Assembly: GCA_008828725.1 (NCBI GenBank)
Contig: MEHQ01001493.1
Location: 370,884-434,883 of the forward strand
Length of the DNA: 64,000 nucleotides
Origin: Saccharina japonica
Lineage: Eukaryota; Sar; Phaeophyceae; Laminariales; Laminariaceae
Direction: 5' to 3'
The position numbers and the translations under genes were made by a program. This document shows, piece after piece, positions 1 through 27,094 of this stretch (its first letter is position 1; each line of letters opens with the position of its first letter). The notes beneath the pieces were generated by a model. It made no database searches, was not told the origin of the DNA, and saw only the letters and a program-made list of their open reading frames with translations.

Positions 1-689
1 ATCTCGTTCGCGAACGTCGTCGCACATGTTTTGTGTTCGTTGCGGACATCGGGCGATGTTGGTTGGGTACAGCGATCAAGTTTTTTTTTTCGAACCGTAC
101 GCGTCCAGCAGAAGAGCAAACCATGTTTGTCTAAAACTGAATACGTGCACCAAAACACGAACCGTAAGGCTCAAGGGGACGTGTCTGCCACCCGCCCAAT
201 AAACGACAAAAAAAATGTCAAGACGATAAAATAGCAAGGAGAGTGGGGTGTGGCGCTCTGAGACAGGCGCTACGAATGCTTAAAAAGTACAGGAGAATTA
301 TCCTTGGGGGCCGTCTCGTCCAATGCGAAGGCCGAATGCTCCCAGTCCAGTCCATACGTCCATACAACTAGTGCCGAGGAAGGCATACGTAGTCAGCCGG
401 GCCCTGCACTTCCCCGTAGGCAGATGTCCTCGTGCGTGCGCGCGTGGCTTAAGGCGCACGCACGGCGTCCAGAGAAAATGACCTGGGCAGCTTTTTCGCG
501 CTCGCTTTTTTTAGCGTTCGCCCAAGGCCGATCGATACCGTCGGAAAAACGCAAGTAGCGATGATGCAAATACCCCCCTCTCGCCCGCCCCCCGCCCCTC
601 CCCCTCCCCCTCCTTCCAAATCTGGCGCGGAGCCGCACATTACCACACATTACGTTTTCCCTTGCCCGCTCGCCTACATAAAAGCTTCT
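1..689. other. Spacer downstream of CNOT11; no gene seen
   Basis: This stretch lies 3' of the CNOT11 stop codon, which is on the minus strand. It has short T and A runs and a C-rich block at about 568-618. No open frame here shows protein family features or splice signals. It probably holds the CNOT11 3' untranslated region and spacer. Confidence 0.5.
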
Positions 690-14238
<13,549 letters not shown>

Positions 14239-14553
14239 CTCGTGAACTGCTGTGCGGAATCCAGTGAGGAGGGGACATTATTAGCGACACCCCGGTATGT
14301 ACGCGACAAACGAAAATGTCGAAACCCTTCGGACACCGACGCCCGTTTGGCTTTTCCCGTCGACGCACAGAGCTATACCGCGGGGAACGCAGGGGGAAGC
14401 ATCGCCAGAGGGGTGCAGAACGGGTCTAGTCGTTGCTGAGCTGCGAAAGGGTGGTATTGCTGTGTTCTCGTAGACTCCTCGCTACGGCCGGGGCCTTTGT
14501 TTAGCACGACCAGAGTGCGCAAAATCTACGCTGTGAAGGAGAAGCAACAGACG
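14239..14553. promoter_or_regulatory. Divergent promoter between CNOT11 and CEP95
   Basis: Only 315 bp separate the two start codons, and the genes run in opposite directions. The interval must hold both 5' leaders and core promoters. No clear TATA box is seen on either strand. The inference rests on geometry alone. Confidence 0.6.
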
Positions 14554-17500
14554 ATGAGCGGACCATCCCAGTCTCCGCCTGATTCTTCCCTCGATGAAGC
14601 CACCGAGGAAGGATTCATACTGGTGAGAGTGGCTAGTGAGTGGTAAGGGGCCATCGTATTGCGACGATCTTTAGAAGGGGCGATGCTGATAGTCAAGGGG
14701 CCCAACACCGATGTTCTTTGCATCCTCAGCCTTTGGCGCCATTTGTTGTTGCAAATCTGGAGAGTTTTCCTAAATTGCAAGTTTTGGAACCTCGCCCAGA
14801 ACAGAATACAACAGCAGCAGAACAGGATAAAAAGTGCGCGAAGGAACAGTACGTATGAATTGAGATTGTACAGCTGATGCACACCAAATCTTAATCTTGC
14901 ACGACCCGACACGTATCATCGTATTATATGATATCATATCGTATCTTACAGCTGACCATCTCTTGGGCATTGTCTGCGATCAATACTCAATGCTGTACCC
15001 AATACTCGTACGTAGCGTGTTAGGGTTATTATCGTAGGGGTACTCGTAGGGTTAGGGCGATAGCTTCTTTGCCCTAAGTAACGAAGCCGGCCCGCATTTG
15101 CTGTCTCTTTCAATGCCTCTTTTGGTGTTTTGGTTTTGTGAAGGCAAGCATCAACACGCTCCTGAACCGCGTTGGCATTTATGCGAAGCCCATCAACTCT
15201 TTCGAGGAGCTGCGCAAGAGCGCTTCCAGCATGTTCGTCGCCATCTTCGAGGCAATGTTCCAGGTACGGCTTTTGACTCGTACTGACTGTTGACTGCTGC
15301 TGCTGTATTCGATCCGTTCGTTTTATATCGACTGTTAATGTTGCGATGTTCGATGTTCCGCCGCGCCCAGTAGAAGGCACAATAGGACACCTACCATCTG
15401 TACGTACAATAATAAGAAACAGGAAAGCTGACCCATGCTGGATTTCTTATTTGATAATGTGCGTTCTATGGTACACGACTTAACTTCAGGACGTATAATC
15501 ACTCCCGAATTTCTTGTTTTCCTGTAAATGTCAGCCTGCCTCTCTCTTATTGCTCGTTTTCTTAGTACGCGTAGATATCCTGTACTGCTGCTGTCCATAA
15601 CTGGTCCAACTGCTGTCGGCATGCCCACTGTCCAAGCATTCTGACAGTCGGCGATAGGCGTTCGAGAAGGCGCCGTCGTTGAAATCACGAGACCTCGAGG
15701 GCGTTGCGTATTATCTACCGGTAGCAAGCTACAGCAGTACCGAGGAATTAAGTTGGCATCATATTCACAGTTGTACCCAGGGGTGGCAGTTACCTATAGC
15801 GGGTAACTTTGTGGTAACAGGATGTCAGCGGTAGTTACTTAAAATATACCAGATATCAGGTAACTTTTTGTATCCCGTATCCCCTGTTAAATAACGCCTA
15901 CATAAATATTGGAAACCCCTGAATTTTCGAAGTTCACTCGTTTACAACACAAAAGAGGGCACGACGCACAGCACATGCCTCACAGAAAGGCACACAGAGC
16001 ATGGCTGCAGAGTCGTCCTCCCCGTGGGCGAGGCCGGGTACATCAGCCTCGCCTAAAACTCTCCTGTACTTGGAAACAAGTACCGGTATACGTATACGTA
16101 CAGTGTATATAGAACGTAGAACAATACAAAATATAAATAGAAAATAGAGCAAGTTTTCTTTGTTTTTTTTCAGGCACTTTTATCCCGGGGACGGTTCACA
16201 TCCATCTCCCCCCCCGGGATATTTTCGAAAGCCCCCGTATTTGAGGTAACTTGCGGTAGGTAGGCAATGGTTTCTGATTTTCGCGTTACCGGTAGGTAAC
16301 ATGCTCAACTACAGGTAACTGTCGTCCCTGGTTGTACCAGGTATTTACGTGCGTCATCCCGGGTACATATACGAGTATTACTATACGAAGTATACGTGTA
16401 AGTAGTTCTCGCCCCGATGGGTAAGTGATCTAACCATTGCATCGTACGTATATAGTGGTATCATACGTGTACGTCGTGCTGCTGTTCTGCTGTTTCAATG
16501 GGCGAACGTTTGTTGTTTGGTGATTGGCCGACTGGTAGGTGCGGCAGAGGGGAGTCGTGAGAAAGCCGGCGCACGTCCACAACTACGTCCATAACGCCCA
16601 GATGGTGGTGGATGCCCTGGCTGGACCGATCCTCAACATGGACTTATGCCACATCACTGGAGAGGCCATCGTCCGGGGCGATACAGTGGCCATCCGGTGA
16701 GTTGCGCTTTTTCACAATAGAAAAGTACCAAAACTACTACTGTATTATACATACGTACGTATATAGTACATAGTTTATGGACCTACAACGTAGTATATAC
16801 CTGGTACAGGTTTGGCGTAAACCGGGTATAAGATGCCGCATGATTTAGAGCCTGTCCCCAGGATGTATAATCGTATAGAATTAAGGATTGTGACCTACAG
16901 CCTACAGCAGTAGAATCGCAGCGTTTAACCATTCCCACCGCTTTTGAGGGCAGAACGCATCCATTTCTTATCACTTTGAATCACTCAACAATGTTTTATG
17001 GGCATTTGACAAAAAGGGAGACACCCCTCATATATCGTAACAAAAGGGGGGACACCACCAAGCACCGGCGGCGGGGTTATCGTTAAAGAGGCGGTCGTCA
17101 ACACCAATTCAACGGCCCAGCGCATTAACGGTATACTCATAGTCATATATTAACCATCACTCTGACCGAACAGCTCAACAGCTCATTTCCTGGTACAATA
17201 ATAATCTCCTCTCCTTTACGCCATGGTACGTACCTGATATACGCGGATACGTATACGGCGGTACCGGCACGACTACATATATACGTACAGCAGCCAGCAG
17301 TAGTACCAGAGGAGTACTACTATCATTTGTTACGTATATATTTACGTATACTCGTTTATATATATATATGTTGGTGATTTTTTAGGACAACAGGGCACAG
17401 GGCGCCAACCAATGTATGCTGATCTGCTGGCCACGTTTGCCTAGGTGTGGGCCGTTGGTCTTTTCGACGTTAGACGTCGTCTGTTGGGCGTGCCACAACA

Positions 17501-20500
17501 ACCAGAACATGGAGTGGTCACTTACCTTAGGTCTTTTTGACACAGAAAGGGGGATACCTCTCTGCATATTTACAAAAAGGGGGACGTTACGAAAAAAGGG
17601 GGACTTTCCCAAACTAAGTAGATGAAAAGGGGGATACCCTCGCGCAGGCATAACAAAAAGGGGGATATGCTCACACCCCCCTTTTGATCGTTCTTGTTCA
17701 CCCGTTAAACATATGAAAAAATAAATAAAAAACGCTGGGGATGGTAGGGAGGGGCCATGTGAGTGTGGCAAACGCATCAGTTTTTATTTTCGAGTCGATT
17801 TGACAGAGTACATGGGTTCACCCGGCGGCGAAAACCGATGTCCCCCTTTTTGTATCGATACAGGGGGGTGTACCCCTTTTTGTAAAATCCCCATGTTTTA
17901 TTTGCCGATTTCATTGAACAGGCACCGCTTAACCACTTGCCTACAGCAGTCCACCACTTATTGGATCATTTTGTCGCGCTTGTGTTTTTGGTTTTAGGAA
18001 CCTTGTGGATATCTTCATGGGAATCAGCGAGGTGGTCATCAAGCGCCAAGGTAAACCCCCTAGTATTACTCGTATTCAAATCAATCTCATCTCGAAGCTG
18101 TGTCTTGCATCGTCCTGAACGGCGCCTGTTACTACCAGCCATGAATGCAGCGCCCACCATGCCGCCTACTCGCATAATAGCATTGAGAAATTTGATTGGA
18201 TTGGTTGGTAAGAGCAAGACTACGAGAGAGCTCAGTAACGCCAGGCAGACATCTACAATTTTATATGAGATACTGCACTCAATTGTGTCCAGGGAAACTT
18301 GCGGGGTGACGCGAAAATAACTGCAGTTTTTGGTCGTTTAGTAGGACGCGCATCACAGTCAGCAAAAGCAGTACCTCAAGTACCCACCCCGGGTTTTCGA
18401 ACTCATCCGCTCGTTGTCGTGCACTTGCCGTCCTCCGTCTTGGAATGGTGGCCTCTAATATCTATTCTGCAGCTCGGCCTGATGGTGTGCCGGGTGCTAA
18501 TGAGTTTTGGACCGGTTATCGCCGGAGGGTCACTCAGCAAGCCCAGCCACAGCCACAGCTGCAGTATGCCCAGCAGCAGTTCCATGTTCCGGGCTCGAGG
18601 CCACAGGCCGCCACCAGCCGCTCGAGCCGTCTAGGCCAGGTGACCTGTAGCAAGCGTTGTGATTCTTTTTGCGTAGCGTAGTTGGAAATACCTCTGGGAG
18701 GGGGCGTCGTCTTACGGTATACCAGGTGTAGAGCAAGTAGGCCCTCAAAGGACGTCGACAACATGGTCCTTTCCAGTTTGACCTTCATGATGACTTCATC
18801 TGTTTCAAGCCAGAGCTACTACTGCTCCTATGAAATATCGTATTTAAAGTGTTTTGAGGGCGTATGGATTTGAAACTGGCCTTCGCAAGTTCTTAGTTCG
18901 CGCGTTGTTTTTAGGAAGAATAGCCCCCCGTCCCACAAAGGCAGCGAGAAGTACACAAGGCTCTTCACTTTCCTGCCCCGCGAGCGGCAAAAGCGCCTCC
19001 ATAGAGCTTGAAACCTCTCGGTTTGCCGACATGTGGGGGGGGGGGGGCTAAACTTCCCTTCTTTCCTACTCTGTCCGCCGCCATTTTTTTGTTTCGGTCT
19101 ATTACACCCATCCGGCACCAAGCAGTCCGCTACTCGCTTGTCAGCTAGGGGCCGGGAGCCAGGGTCGAGCATGCGCCGCGTCCGCCATCGAGAGTTCCAG
19201 GTGTCCGGTGAGATGGAACTAGCTGCCGGGCACGGGGAACTGGGTGAAGAGCAGCGTGTTGAAGGTGACTTAGGCGAGAGCATAGGCAGAAGCGAGCTGA
19301 GCCCTTTCCAAAGAGAAGCGGAGTCGCAAGTGAGCCCCCAGGGCGAGGGCCTGACCGCGCGGGACATTCTTGAAGCGCACCGGATGTACGAGGAGAGGGA
19401 CGGAGGCTTTGAGGATGGCGAGAAAGCGAGGGCGGGGCCGCTCAGGGACGTGGAGCTCGGACTGGACCAGCATGCCAATAGACAGGTGGTTGTTTCATCG
19501 GAGCCGTCTCTGTGCTTGCGGTCACGCTGTGATTAAAGGGCGTCCTAAATTTCGTTCGGACAGCTTGGGGTCGTGGAAGTCCTGGGTGTTAACCTGTGTG
19601 GGCCTTAAGGACTGCACTTCCGTTTGGGGGACAATTTACTTGGAATTAGAGTCGGGTTTATGTTTATCTTGGAATTAGAGTGCAGTACTAAAAGGGTTAG
19701 AACGCTCAGCTTTTGTCCGACCAATTGCCTGACCTAAACCTCTCCTCTCCTCTCCTCTTACATAACCCATGCAACAGTATGGGGGGTGGGGGTAAGTAAC
19801 AACTTGTACGCATCTAAACGATATTCGACATGCTCCATTGATATCGTTTTTTTTGCGTATTTTATTTACACCGCTGAATGACGTTGGTGGGATCCGTATG
19901 CCAATGGTTTGTTTCACAACGAAGAGTGACGTCGGTGCGATATGTTTGGTCTGCTCCGTTCAACGTAATTGGCTAATGTTGCCTACCGTAGCATTCAACG
20001 GTATCCGCGCAGGGTTGCTGGCGCTGCGCTCCTCTGCTGCACCCGCTGTGTGCGCTTCTCACGTGGCAATTGTTTTGTCTGCTTCGGGCGCCCGTTGCGA
20101 GCTGACACGCGCGGCTGTACCCAACGTTTTTTCCGTGGATCTGTACACCTCCAGGAAGAGGAGCGGGAAATGAAATACCGACGGTACTACCAGCGCGTGC
20201 TGAAAGATCGCCTCACCGCTCTGAGGAAGGTACGTCACGAACAAGTCGCTCAAAACGTTAATGCCCATACAATACAAAACCCCATATCTCCGCAGACCCC
20301 GTGTGTCCTGCTGGTGTCGCGTTGGAAAACGTTTGTGCTATTGTACATACATCGGGACAGGGTAGAAGGAATATGGACGCCTGAAACTCGTGCTGTGACC
20401 CGTTTTATCCTGAATGGTGATTGATTCCCCTCGTCGAAAAATCGGAAGCAATCGCAGGACTTAGGAGGTTGCGCCCAGTAGTATGTTGTTTCTCTTGGTT

Positions 20501-23500
20501 TAACGCCGTGGGTTCTTCTTTCAATCCCCGCGGGAAAACAGAGGACCTTGTGCTCGTACGCATTTCGCTGCAGGCATCTCTTGAAATCACTCTTTTGATT
20601 TTCGTGCCTTCGCTCAAGCGACAACCTGCGCTTGTTGTATTTTAAGAGAACACAACGATACAATGCTGGTGACGGGCCTGAAGTATAACCTGCGCATTCC
20701 GTGTCGCCTTTCTATCACAGAGGGAGCTCGCTGATGCAAGGAAGCAGCGTTTCGCTCACAAAAACGCTCGGCACGTCGCGAGAGTCCGCCAGGTATGTTC
20801 TGTACACGTAGTTTTTTAGGCTCCTAGCTTTTGGTATCGTTTGGTCCTCCGGCCAAGCGAACCGACTCCTCCCAGTGCTAGATGTTTTAGCGCGTGGGGG
20901 GTTAAGTCATGTACGACCTGTATTTTTTTTCTGCTTGGTGCGCCCTTTGCAGAAACTACTCAAGTGTCTTTTGGGTACAATCACAAGAGAAGTATGGCCT
21001 TGTTGTTTGAGAGGCAGTCCGCCACTTTCTCTGCGATGTCGTAAGCATGCCTGCCTGCTTGTGCGTATTCGGATTTTCGGTTTTTCTCCGCAAGCAGATC
21101 AAGAAAGACCGCATGGAGGAGCAGCTGCGGCTAGCGAAGCTGTCACAGCGCTTGCGCTTCCAGGACGAAGGCCGCGGCCGGCTGAGCCACTTGTACAAGA
21201 AGATTCTCACGGCGTTACACCGCCAGCGCAAGGTGCGTACTCCTACCTCGCTGCGGCCCGCGCCGCCAATCTTGAGGAGATATGTAGACATAGTTTGATC
21301 AACCTTTGGCACTGAAACATGAAATATTAATTCAGTGGTAAAGCTAGGCCTTACAGCAAATTGGATCCCACTCTGAATGTAACAGTAGATTGTTCCCGAA
21401 ACGTAGGTGCGCTCTGAGCCTAAGTAGTACGTCTCGGAAACGTGAAACGGGTTAACCTGAAGGTGAAACTATGAAAAAGGTACATACGTAGGCGTTGGGT
21501 GAATGTCCTCCAGGCTTAGGCCCCAACATTTGGTTGGACAGATCACGCACTTGAGTGCCTAAAGTTGTTCTCACTTTTTCACGTATTTTCTTCTGCTGTT
21601 TTTGGACGAAACTTCCTGCAAAATCTAGGAGGATGATCGGGAGGACGCGGCACGCCTCAAGGCGCTGCACCTCGCGTGGCAGGCGCAATCGGACGACCTT
21701 GAGAGATTGTGAGTTGCCCGTGACGAATTGTACATCTAGAGATCTTGTGTTTTGCATGTAACATTATTTGTGTGTCCGAGGACCAGTATTGCGCCTGTTA
21801 GCCATAATAAATATTGTCAACATGAATTCGTTAGTCAGTGATGAACTGCTCTTCTTGGGAATACCTGTAGCTGGCCCCCTTCGTTAAATGTGGGTAGTTG
21901 CTGAGGACCAAGCCACTCGAGCCAACACTGACCAGCTGTGGATACCCTGTTTTTGGTCCGACACAGCTTCAACGAGCGTGTGGAGCTAATTGTGGAGCAC
22001 GAACAAGGATCCGGTCGGGAGCGCGCCCTGGCCATGGCCTCGGAAGAGAGAGAACTGTCGGATGTCTTCCGTCGCGCCGAAATCGATTACGAGGCCCGTC
22101 TCTCTAGCCAGGTGATGATGTGGTGCTGCTCCTTCCCTTTGCCCTTGTTTGCTTGTACGCATAGTATCTGGTTCGAAGTACCAGTATGTATAGAGAATAA
22201 AACAACAGCTGTGATATCTTGTTTTGTCGAAACTCAGTGCGAGTACGTACGAGTATTTGTAGTTGTGTTTGTAGTCGTGGTGTACTACTACAATAGTACC
22301 GGTAGCTATCTGGCTGTTATATTCGAACACGTACCGGGTATATTCGAGCAGCTACAGTTCTGTTTGTAGCTCCGAGCCGACGGGAGTAGATAGGGGGTGG
22401 TTGGCGTACGGCATTTGTGCATGCATAGCTACTCGTACTCTAACTGGATTTCTCTTGGGGGTAGGATGTTGTTTTGCTTCAATATTAGTTCATAGCCCTA
22501 ATCTACTGTATGCACTACTCCTATTAATGTTGTGTGTGTTTTGTAACTGATAGTGTACCTGTAGTATTATAGACCGTGCCCACGAAAAGGCACAAGGAAT
22601 CTACTACTGAAGTGCGTCTATAGTACAACATCTTACAGGTGTGGCCACACGGTTGGTGTACTACCGATGAACGCTGTGGGAAGGTATCTAGGGTGCTTCT
22701 GGTGTCTGGGGTATACCGGTAGAAACGTCAAGCGCAGCGCATTACCGATGCACGCCGGTTTTTGTCTGGTGCCGCCCTTGCAGCTCGAACAGCAGGCGGT
22801 GGAAGCAGCGGCGGAGGAGCGCCACCACGCCGAGGTCCAGCATGCCTACAAAGAGCTCCTGCACATGGAGGACTGGTCGGGCGCCTCGCGAGACAGATTC
22901 CTGGGCGTTCGGCCAAACACTGCGTTCGAACAACGGCTCAAGCAGGTAAGCGCGACCTAGCTTTCTCGACACACATGTCGACCGATAAGATGCTAATACG
23001 TATAGTAGTAGTCAATGGGGTTACTTATATGTACGGTAGTCACCCTGTGCTTCTATACGATATTGCCAGCCTGGATCAGGATAGCGCAGGGAATCTATGA
23101 GTGCATTGACTTTTTGACACAACGGTACATGCGTCGACATCAGTACCCTGTGCCGACTGTGCCGATTTTCTTTGAGGCGGTATCAAGTCTGGGTGGCGTG
23201 CATTGGCTGGGGGTACGGGTGACCCCTGTATTTCGATCAAAAACTATCACTGACGTTAAGAGGCGCCCCCGTCAGCTACAATGCTGACCTGTAGCTGCCG
23301 ATGTGATTTCCCCCCCGTGCCGTAGATTGCTCGGCCATACCATGCATCACATCGTGCGTCGGGTATGACATCGCGTGACCAGCACAAAGATTGAAGATGG
23401 ATGTATATACCAGTCATGAGGTTTGTTTTCGCTCCCCGCCTAAGGGCTGTACGAGTATAGACCTCGGCCTAACTGCAACAAAATGGTTCACAACATTATT

Positions 23501-23760
23501 TGACTTTAAGACCGTAACCCTTTCCCCGACCGCCTGATAACTTTCTGGGGATGTTCTAGGATGCGATGAGAAGTTAGTGCGGACTATTTATGAACCATAT
23601 TTGTCCAAGTTAGGCCAATTCGTGTTCACGCGTCCACTGTTTACTGCCTGCCCCCCCTGACACTCCCGCGCCCTCCCGCGCCCACCACGTTTTCATTGTG
23701 GCCGTTTCCTCTGCGTTTGTGTGTCTGTGTGTCTGTCTGCCTGTGTGTCTGTCTTGTCTG

Positions 23761-23832
<72 letters not shown>

Positions 23833-23928
23833 GGGTAGGTGCGAGTGAGGGCAGACACGGCAAGGTCACGGATGGAAAAGGACCGGAAGGCCAGAGAACT
23901 CAACAAGGCGTACGGTAGGGCCGGCTGA
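14554..23928 (+). CDS. CEP95: CEP95-like centrosomal protein (13 exons)
   Basis: CEP95 is a centrosome/basal-body protein with a folded N-terminal region and a long coiled coil. Exons are 14554-14622, 15144-15263, 16539-16696, 17998-18050, 18473-18639, 19126-19485, 20155-20229, 20721-20792, 21098-21232 (or from 21095), 21629-21708, 21967-22111, 22784-22945 and 23839-23928 (stop TGA). Phases agree across all of them, giving about 561 aa, against about 820 in human. The diagnostic part is exons 2-4: INSFEELRKSASSMFVAIFE, then HNAQMVVDALAG, CHITGEAIVRGD and NLVDIFMGISEVV, which parallel human CEP95 (HNVQAVIDSLA, SHITGENIVKGD, NLLEIFDGLLEYL). Exon 5 is Gln-rich. Exons 6-13 are charged coiled-coil sequence such as KDRMEEQLRLAKLSQRLR and EQQAVEAAAEERHHAEVQ. 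Introns contain repeats and pyrimidine tracts. Exon 6 is placed by phase and frame only. The family assignment is good for the N-terminus; orthology of the coiled coil rests on linkage. Confidence 0.82.
17010..17890. repeat. Scattered AAAAAGGGGGA motif cluster
   Basis: The word ACAAAAAGGGGGATA, or close variants, recurs about eight times at 17012-17060 and 17543-17665. Its reverse complement, CCCCCTTTTTGT-like, appears at 17685-17695, 17839-17850 and 17873-17885. Spacing is irregular, so this is not a simple tandem array. It lies in CEP95 intron 3. Confidence 0.6.
22197..22240 (-). repeat. Short T-tailed dispersed element, truncated copy
   Basis: The minus strand reads GAGTTTCGACAAAAC, ATCACAGCTGTTGTTTTATT, which matches the core and tail of the copies at 3443-3516 and 26663-26760. 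Confidence 0.4.
23700..23834. repeat. (CTGT)n microsatellite at the last CEP95 acceptor
   Basis: About 25 CTGT units, with a less regular TGTGTCTG start, end four bases before the acceptor of CEP95 exon 13 (exon start 23839). On the coding strand it is pure T/C/G pyrimidine-rich sequence and so occupies the position of the polypyrimidine tract. Confidence 0.92.
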
Positions 23929-24960
23929 CCGCGCTACCTCTCTCCGACAGTACGAAAGCCGTTTGACCGTGCCTCCTCTCTCCGACAGCGGACAGTGGGA
24001 CTGAGTGCTGCGAAAGAAGGGCTTGCGGGTGGACGGACGAACGGACAGACGGACGGGCGCAAGGCTTGTGGTTCAGTGGTGTTAAGCGGGTGCGCGAAGA
24101 ATTATGAGGTTGTATAACCTATCAGTTACAGTAATCTTTGCACAGGGGAGCATTTTCAGATTTCCGTGGTATATACTCGTATAATATGTTGCTTGGTTTT
24201 ATGCCTGGAGCGTTGGTTGACGTGGGGACTTGAATTTGGAGCGTTTTCTGGGATCGGGGTGTCTTTTTGTCGTGTGTGCTTGGTTTCATGGCTTCAGCGT
24301 TGGCTGGCGTGGGAGCGCGTCTTTTGGAGGTATGTGCTTGATGTTATGGCTGGAGCGTTGGCTGACTGCCAGTTATAGGCGACTGGCGATTGGGGAGGTT
24401 AGATGTGTTTTCGGGTGACCTTTGGGGACTTACTTAGGCCTATGGGCAGTTGGGAGCACGCGTCGAGACGCCGGTTAAATCATGGAGGAGGCTAGATCTT
24501 CATGTGCATTCGTGAGGTGGCCTTTGGCGTGCCTCGTTGGCTAAGGCGTGGGCTGGCCTGTGACCCAGACGCGGGAAATGTATGCTCTTACGCGAGCGCT
24601 AAAAACACTTGAAGGTATCCTCACTTGAGATAAACTCACAACACATAAAGGTGTCCTCGCTTACAATTGTTATCTTCTCCCTTCTTGTCTCTCTCCCTCC
24701 TAGTCACAGCTCAGATCCGGGGTCACCTACAGAGCAGGCTCTCCTCCCCCCCTCCCCGCCACGGTTGGTGCCTTCAGTTTCATCGTGAGAAGACTTGATT
24801 CAAATCAGCCCATTTCTTCATTTCTTCCCTCGCGGACTCGCGCCGAATCAACTCACTTGAAATAAACCCAGTAAACCAAAGTGCAGAAACAAAATAAGTC
24901 CACGACGACTCTACCGGCGCCCTTATAAGCCACAGCTATATTAAAAGCGTGCCGTTACCC

Positions 24961-24991
<31 letters not shown>

Positions 24992-25380
24992 GCGCCCTCG
25001 CCTCCTAGGTATATATTATCAATACCAACGGCGTCTAGAAATGGCGATACAGTCGCTGGATGGGACTTCTACCCTCTTCTTGCTCGCAGTCGGCAGAAAC
25101 AAAACGTAATACAAAAAAAATTAAAAAAAAATCCAAAATCATACCAGGTAGACCATACGAAGTACGAAACCACGAGCACAGGCGTACCCAACGTTTCGTG
25201 AGGAAGATCCCGTCTTCCCGTCCCGCCTTTCAATTTTTTGGGGTTTCCACAAGTACGGAAGGTGCCTGCGCCCAATTGTGGCCCGGTCCGTGAAAACCGA
25301 TGCCCATTGTGGAGCCTCTCTCCAAATATCTATAGCGAACTCTTGGAGATGGTTCGCTGGAATTGTGAGTCTCCTTCCTC
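23929..25380. other. Spacer between convergent CEP95 and CH-protein genes
   Basis: Contains GACGGACG-type simple repeats at about 24030-24060. Degenerate tandem copies of a GGAGCGTTGGCTGGCGTGGG-like unit lie at about 24180-24380, the uninterrupted dispersed repeat at about 24690-24860, and a 28-base C run at 24964-24991. No coding sequence is supported. Confidence 0.6.
24690..24991. mobile_element. Dispersed repeat with poly-C end
   Basis: Shares CTCAGATCCGGGGTCAC and CAGTTTCATCG plus GACTCGCG, in the same order, with the interrupted copy at 4380-4850. It is followed after about 110 bp by 28 C (24964-24991), which may be its tail. It has no open frame. The family is unknown. Confidence 0.5.
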
Positions 25381-25433
25381 CTAGAGCATGTTTTTGACCA
25401 TGGTTTTGCCGAGGGCCGCGTCGATGGACTTTG
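25381..25433 (-). CDS. Possible 3' terminal exon of the CH-protein gene
   Basis: On the minus strand a good acceptor (CTCCTGCAG) is followed by a short frame ending KSIDAALGKTMVKNML and TAG. It lies in the right orientation downstream of the CH-protein exons. Its phase (two leading bases) does not join directly to the phase-0 end of the exon at 28412, so at least one exon would be missing between them. It may instead belong to nothing. Confidence 0.25.
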
Positions 25434-26662
25434 CTGCAGGAGCGGGATCGCAGGAAGAGCTGCCTGCAGCTTGTCCTCTCGGCCGTTGTCGCGTTCAGCC
25501 CTCTCGCTATGCCTCCTTCACCCACTGCGAGCCTGCCCGAAATAAGTTGTTTGTGCGCGGATCGAAGAGTTTCGAACGATTTGAAGAAGCGTCATATATT
25601 GTGCCTATAATATCGAAAAAACAGCGTCGCACAACTCATGGAGTCCTATAGACATACCTTGCAGCTTACATACGCACATACACATAAACCATGCAGCTTA
25701 CCACGCACCAGGCATAGCCTACGTATGAAGACACATATCTCGTGTGATGTTGTACAGTACATACCATGGTACCGCTGTTGTATATGACAACATTGTCAAT
25801 ACATACAGTACCTGGCCCGGTACGTACGTGGTTGCATACACTATGTATACCCTATCCCCATAAGCCGCAACAGCTACGATGTACCACTCTGTCCCGAAAT
25901 ATAAGCACATTTTATGCATTAATATTCAATAAAAACGGTGGTTATATTTAGAGACAGAGTGGTATTGCGACTACCAACAGCTACCGGAGGCCGCGAAACC
26001 GAGCTCATGGTAGCAATGTTGACCAAACAGACCGTAATATAATGTCGATATATCGAAGCACTTGCTATTATTGTTATTGAAGATACTTGGTTTCATCCTG
26101 TACTGGACTGATTTACCAAAGTATTACCAACCATTGCACAGCAGTTCAAGTTCTTATAGCTACTGGCGCGCACCACGCATTTTATCCAGGTGATGTGCTG
26201 GTAAGTTGATACTGCTGTGATGCTGTGATACTGCTGTGCCATGTACGGGTCGGGTTGAAAACGGGGCCTCTACGTATGGCGCCCCCACATTGATCCTTTG
26301 TAGGATAGCATATGTACCTGGTATGTACAAACAGCAGTGCGAGTGGTCTATTTAGGAACTCACGCTGGTGTTCTGGTGTTCATATCGGTAACTGTCGTGC
26401 TGTGTAGCTAACTGGACGGCATACGACGTGGCTACCTGGTATAATATAAGAGCAGCAGTTATCATGAGGGTGCATGTACGAACTGCACCCACCGCATGTG
26501 CATCAAGTGAGATGCACAAACCCGAGCATCAGGCCTGGGCTGGATCTCTACTGATCTACTGCAACACATTCAGGAAGTACATCGTATATATGTGACCTCC
26601 CTTGAGTTCCACAGATGTCAGATTTTGTTCCCCTCAAAACCCGTAGTTCGCGCGAACGAAGT

Positions 26663-26760
26663 ATCTCACTCAGCTTGCAAAGAAAAGATGAGTTTCGATA
26701 AAATCCTCGTGCCTCGATCTCACAGCTGTGCTTTTATTTTTTATTTTTTATTTTTTCAAT
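26663..26760 (+). repeat. Short T-tailed dispersed element, full copy
   Basis: The clearest copy. It has CAGCTTGCAAAG, GATGAGTTTCGATAAAATC and CGATCTCACAGCTGTG, then three TTTTATT-like units forming a T-rich tail. Confidence 0.5.
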
Positions 26761-27094
26761 ACTATAGGTAACGTGTTTCTTAGTTTATTATTAATACTAT
26801 AGGTACGAAGTACTCGTAGTATTTTGTTTTGTTTTTTCATGTTTATTTGTGAGATATTTTGTGTTGGAAGGCGCGAATCCGGCTTCTTCAGATCTCCGGC
26901 TCGATCCAACTCAAAAGCTCAAAAGGCAGTGGCACTTCATCACTTATTCGACACTATGGTACCTATTATGGTTGAACCACTACTACTATTAATATTAATA
27001 GTTGACAAAGCTGGACAAAGAGACTAATAACTGATAATAATGCTATAACCAATGGTTGATTGGGCCTGATTGGTCTGATTGATCTGATTAGCTT

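Noticed and set aside
18828-19478. 216-codon minus-strand open frame rich in Ser and Pro
   Set aside because: It lies opposite CEP95 exon 6, has low-complexity composition and has no splice or family support; it is a shadow.
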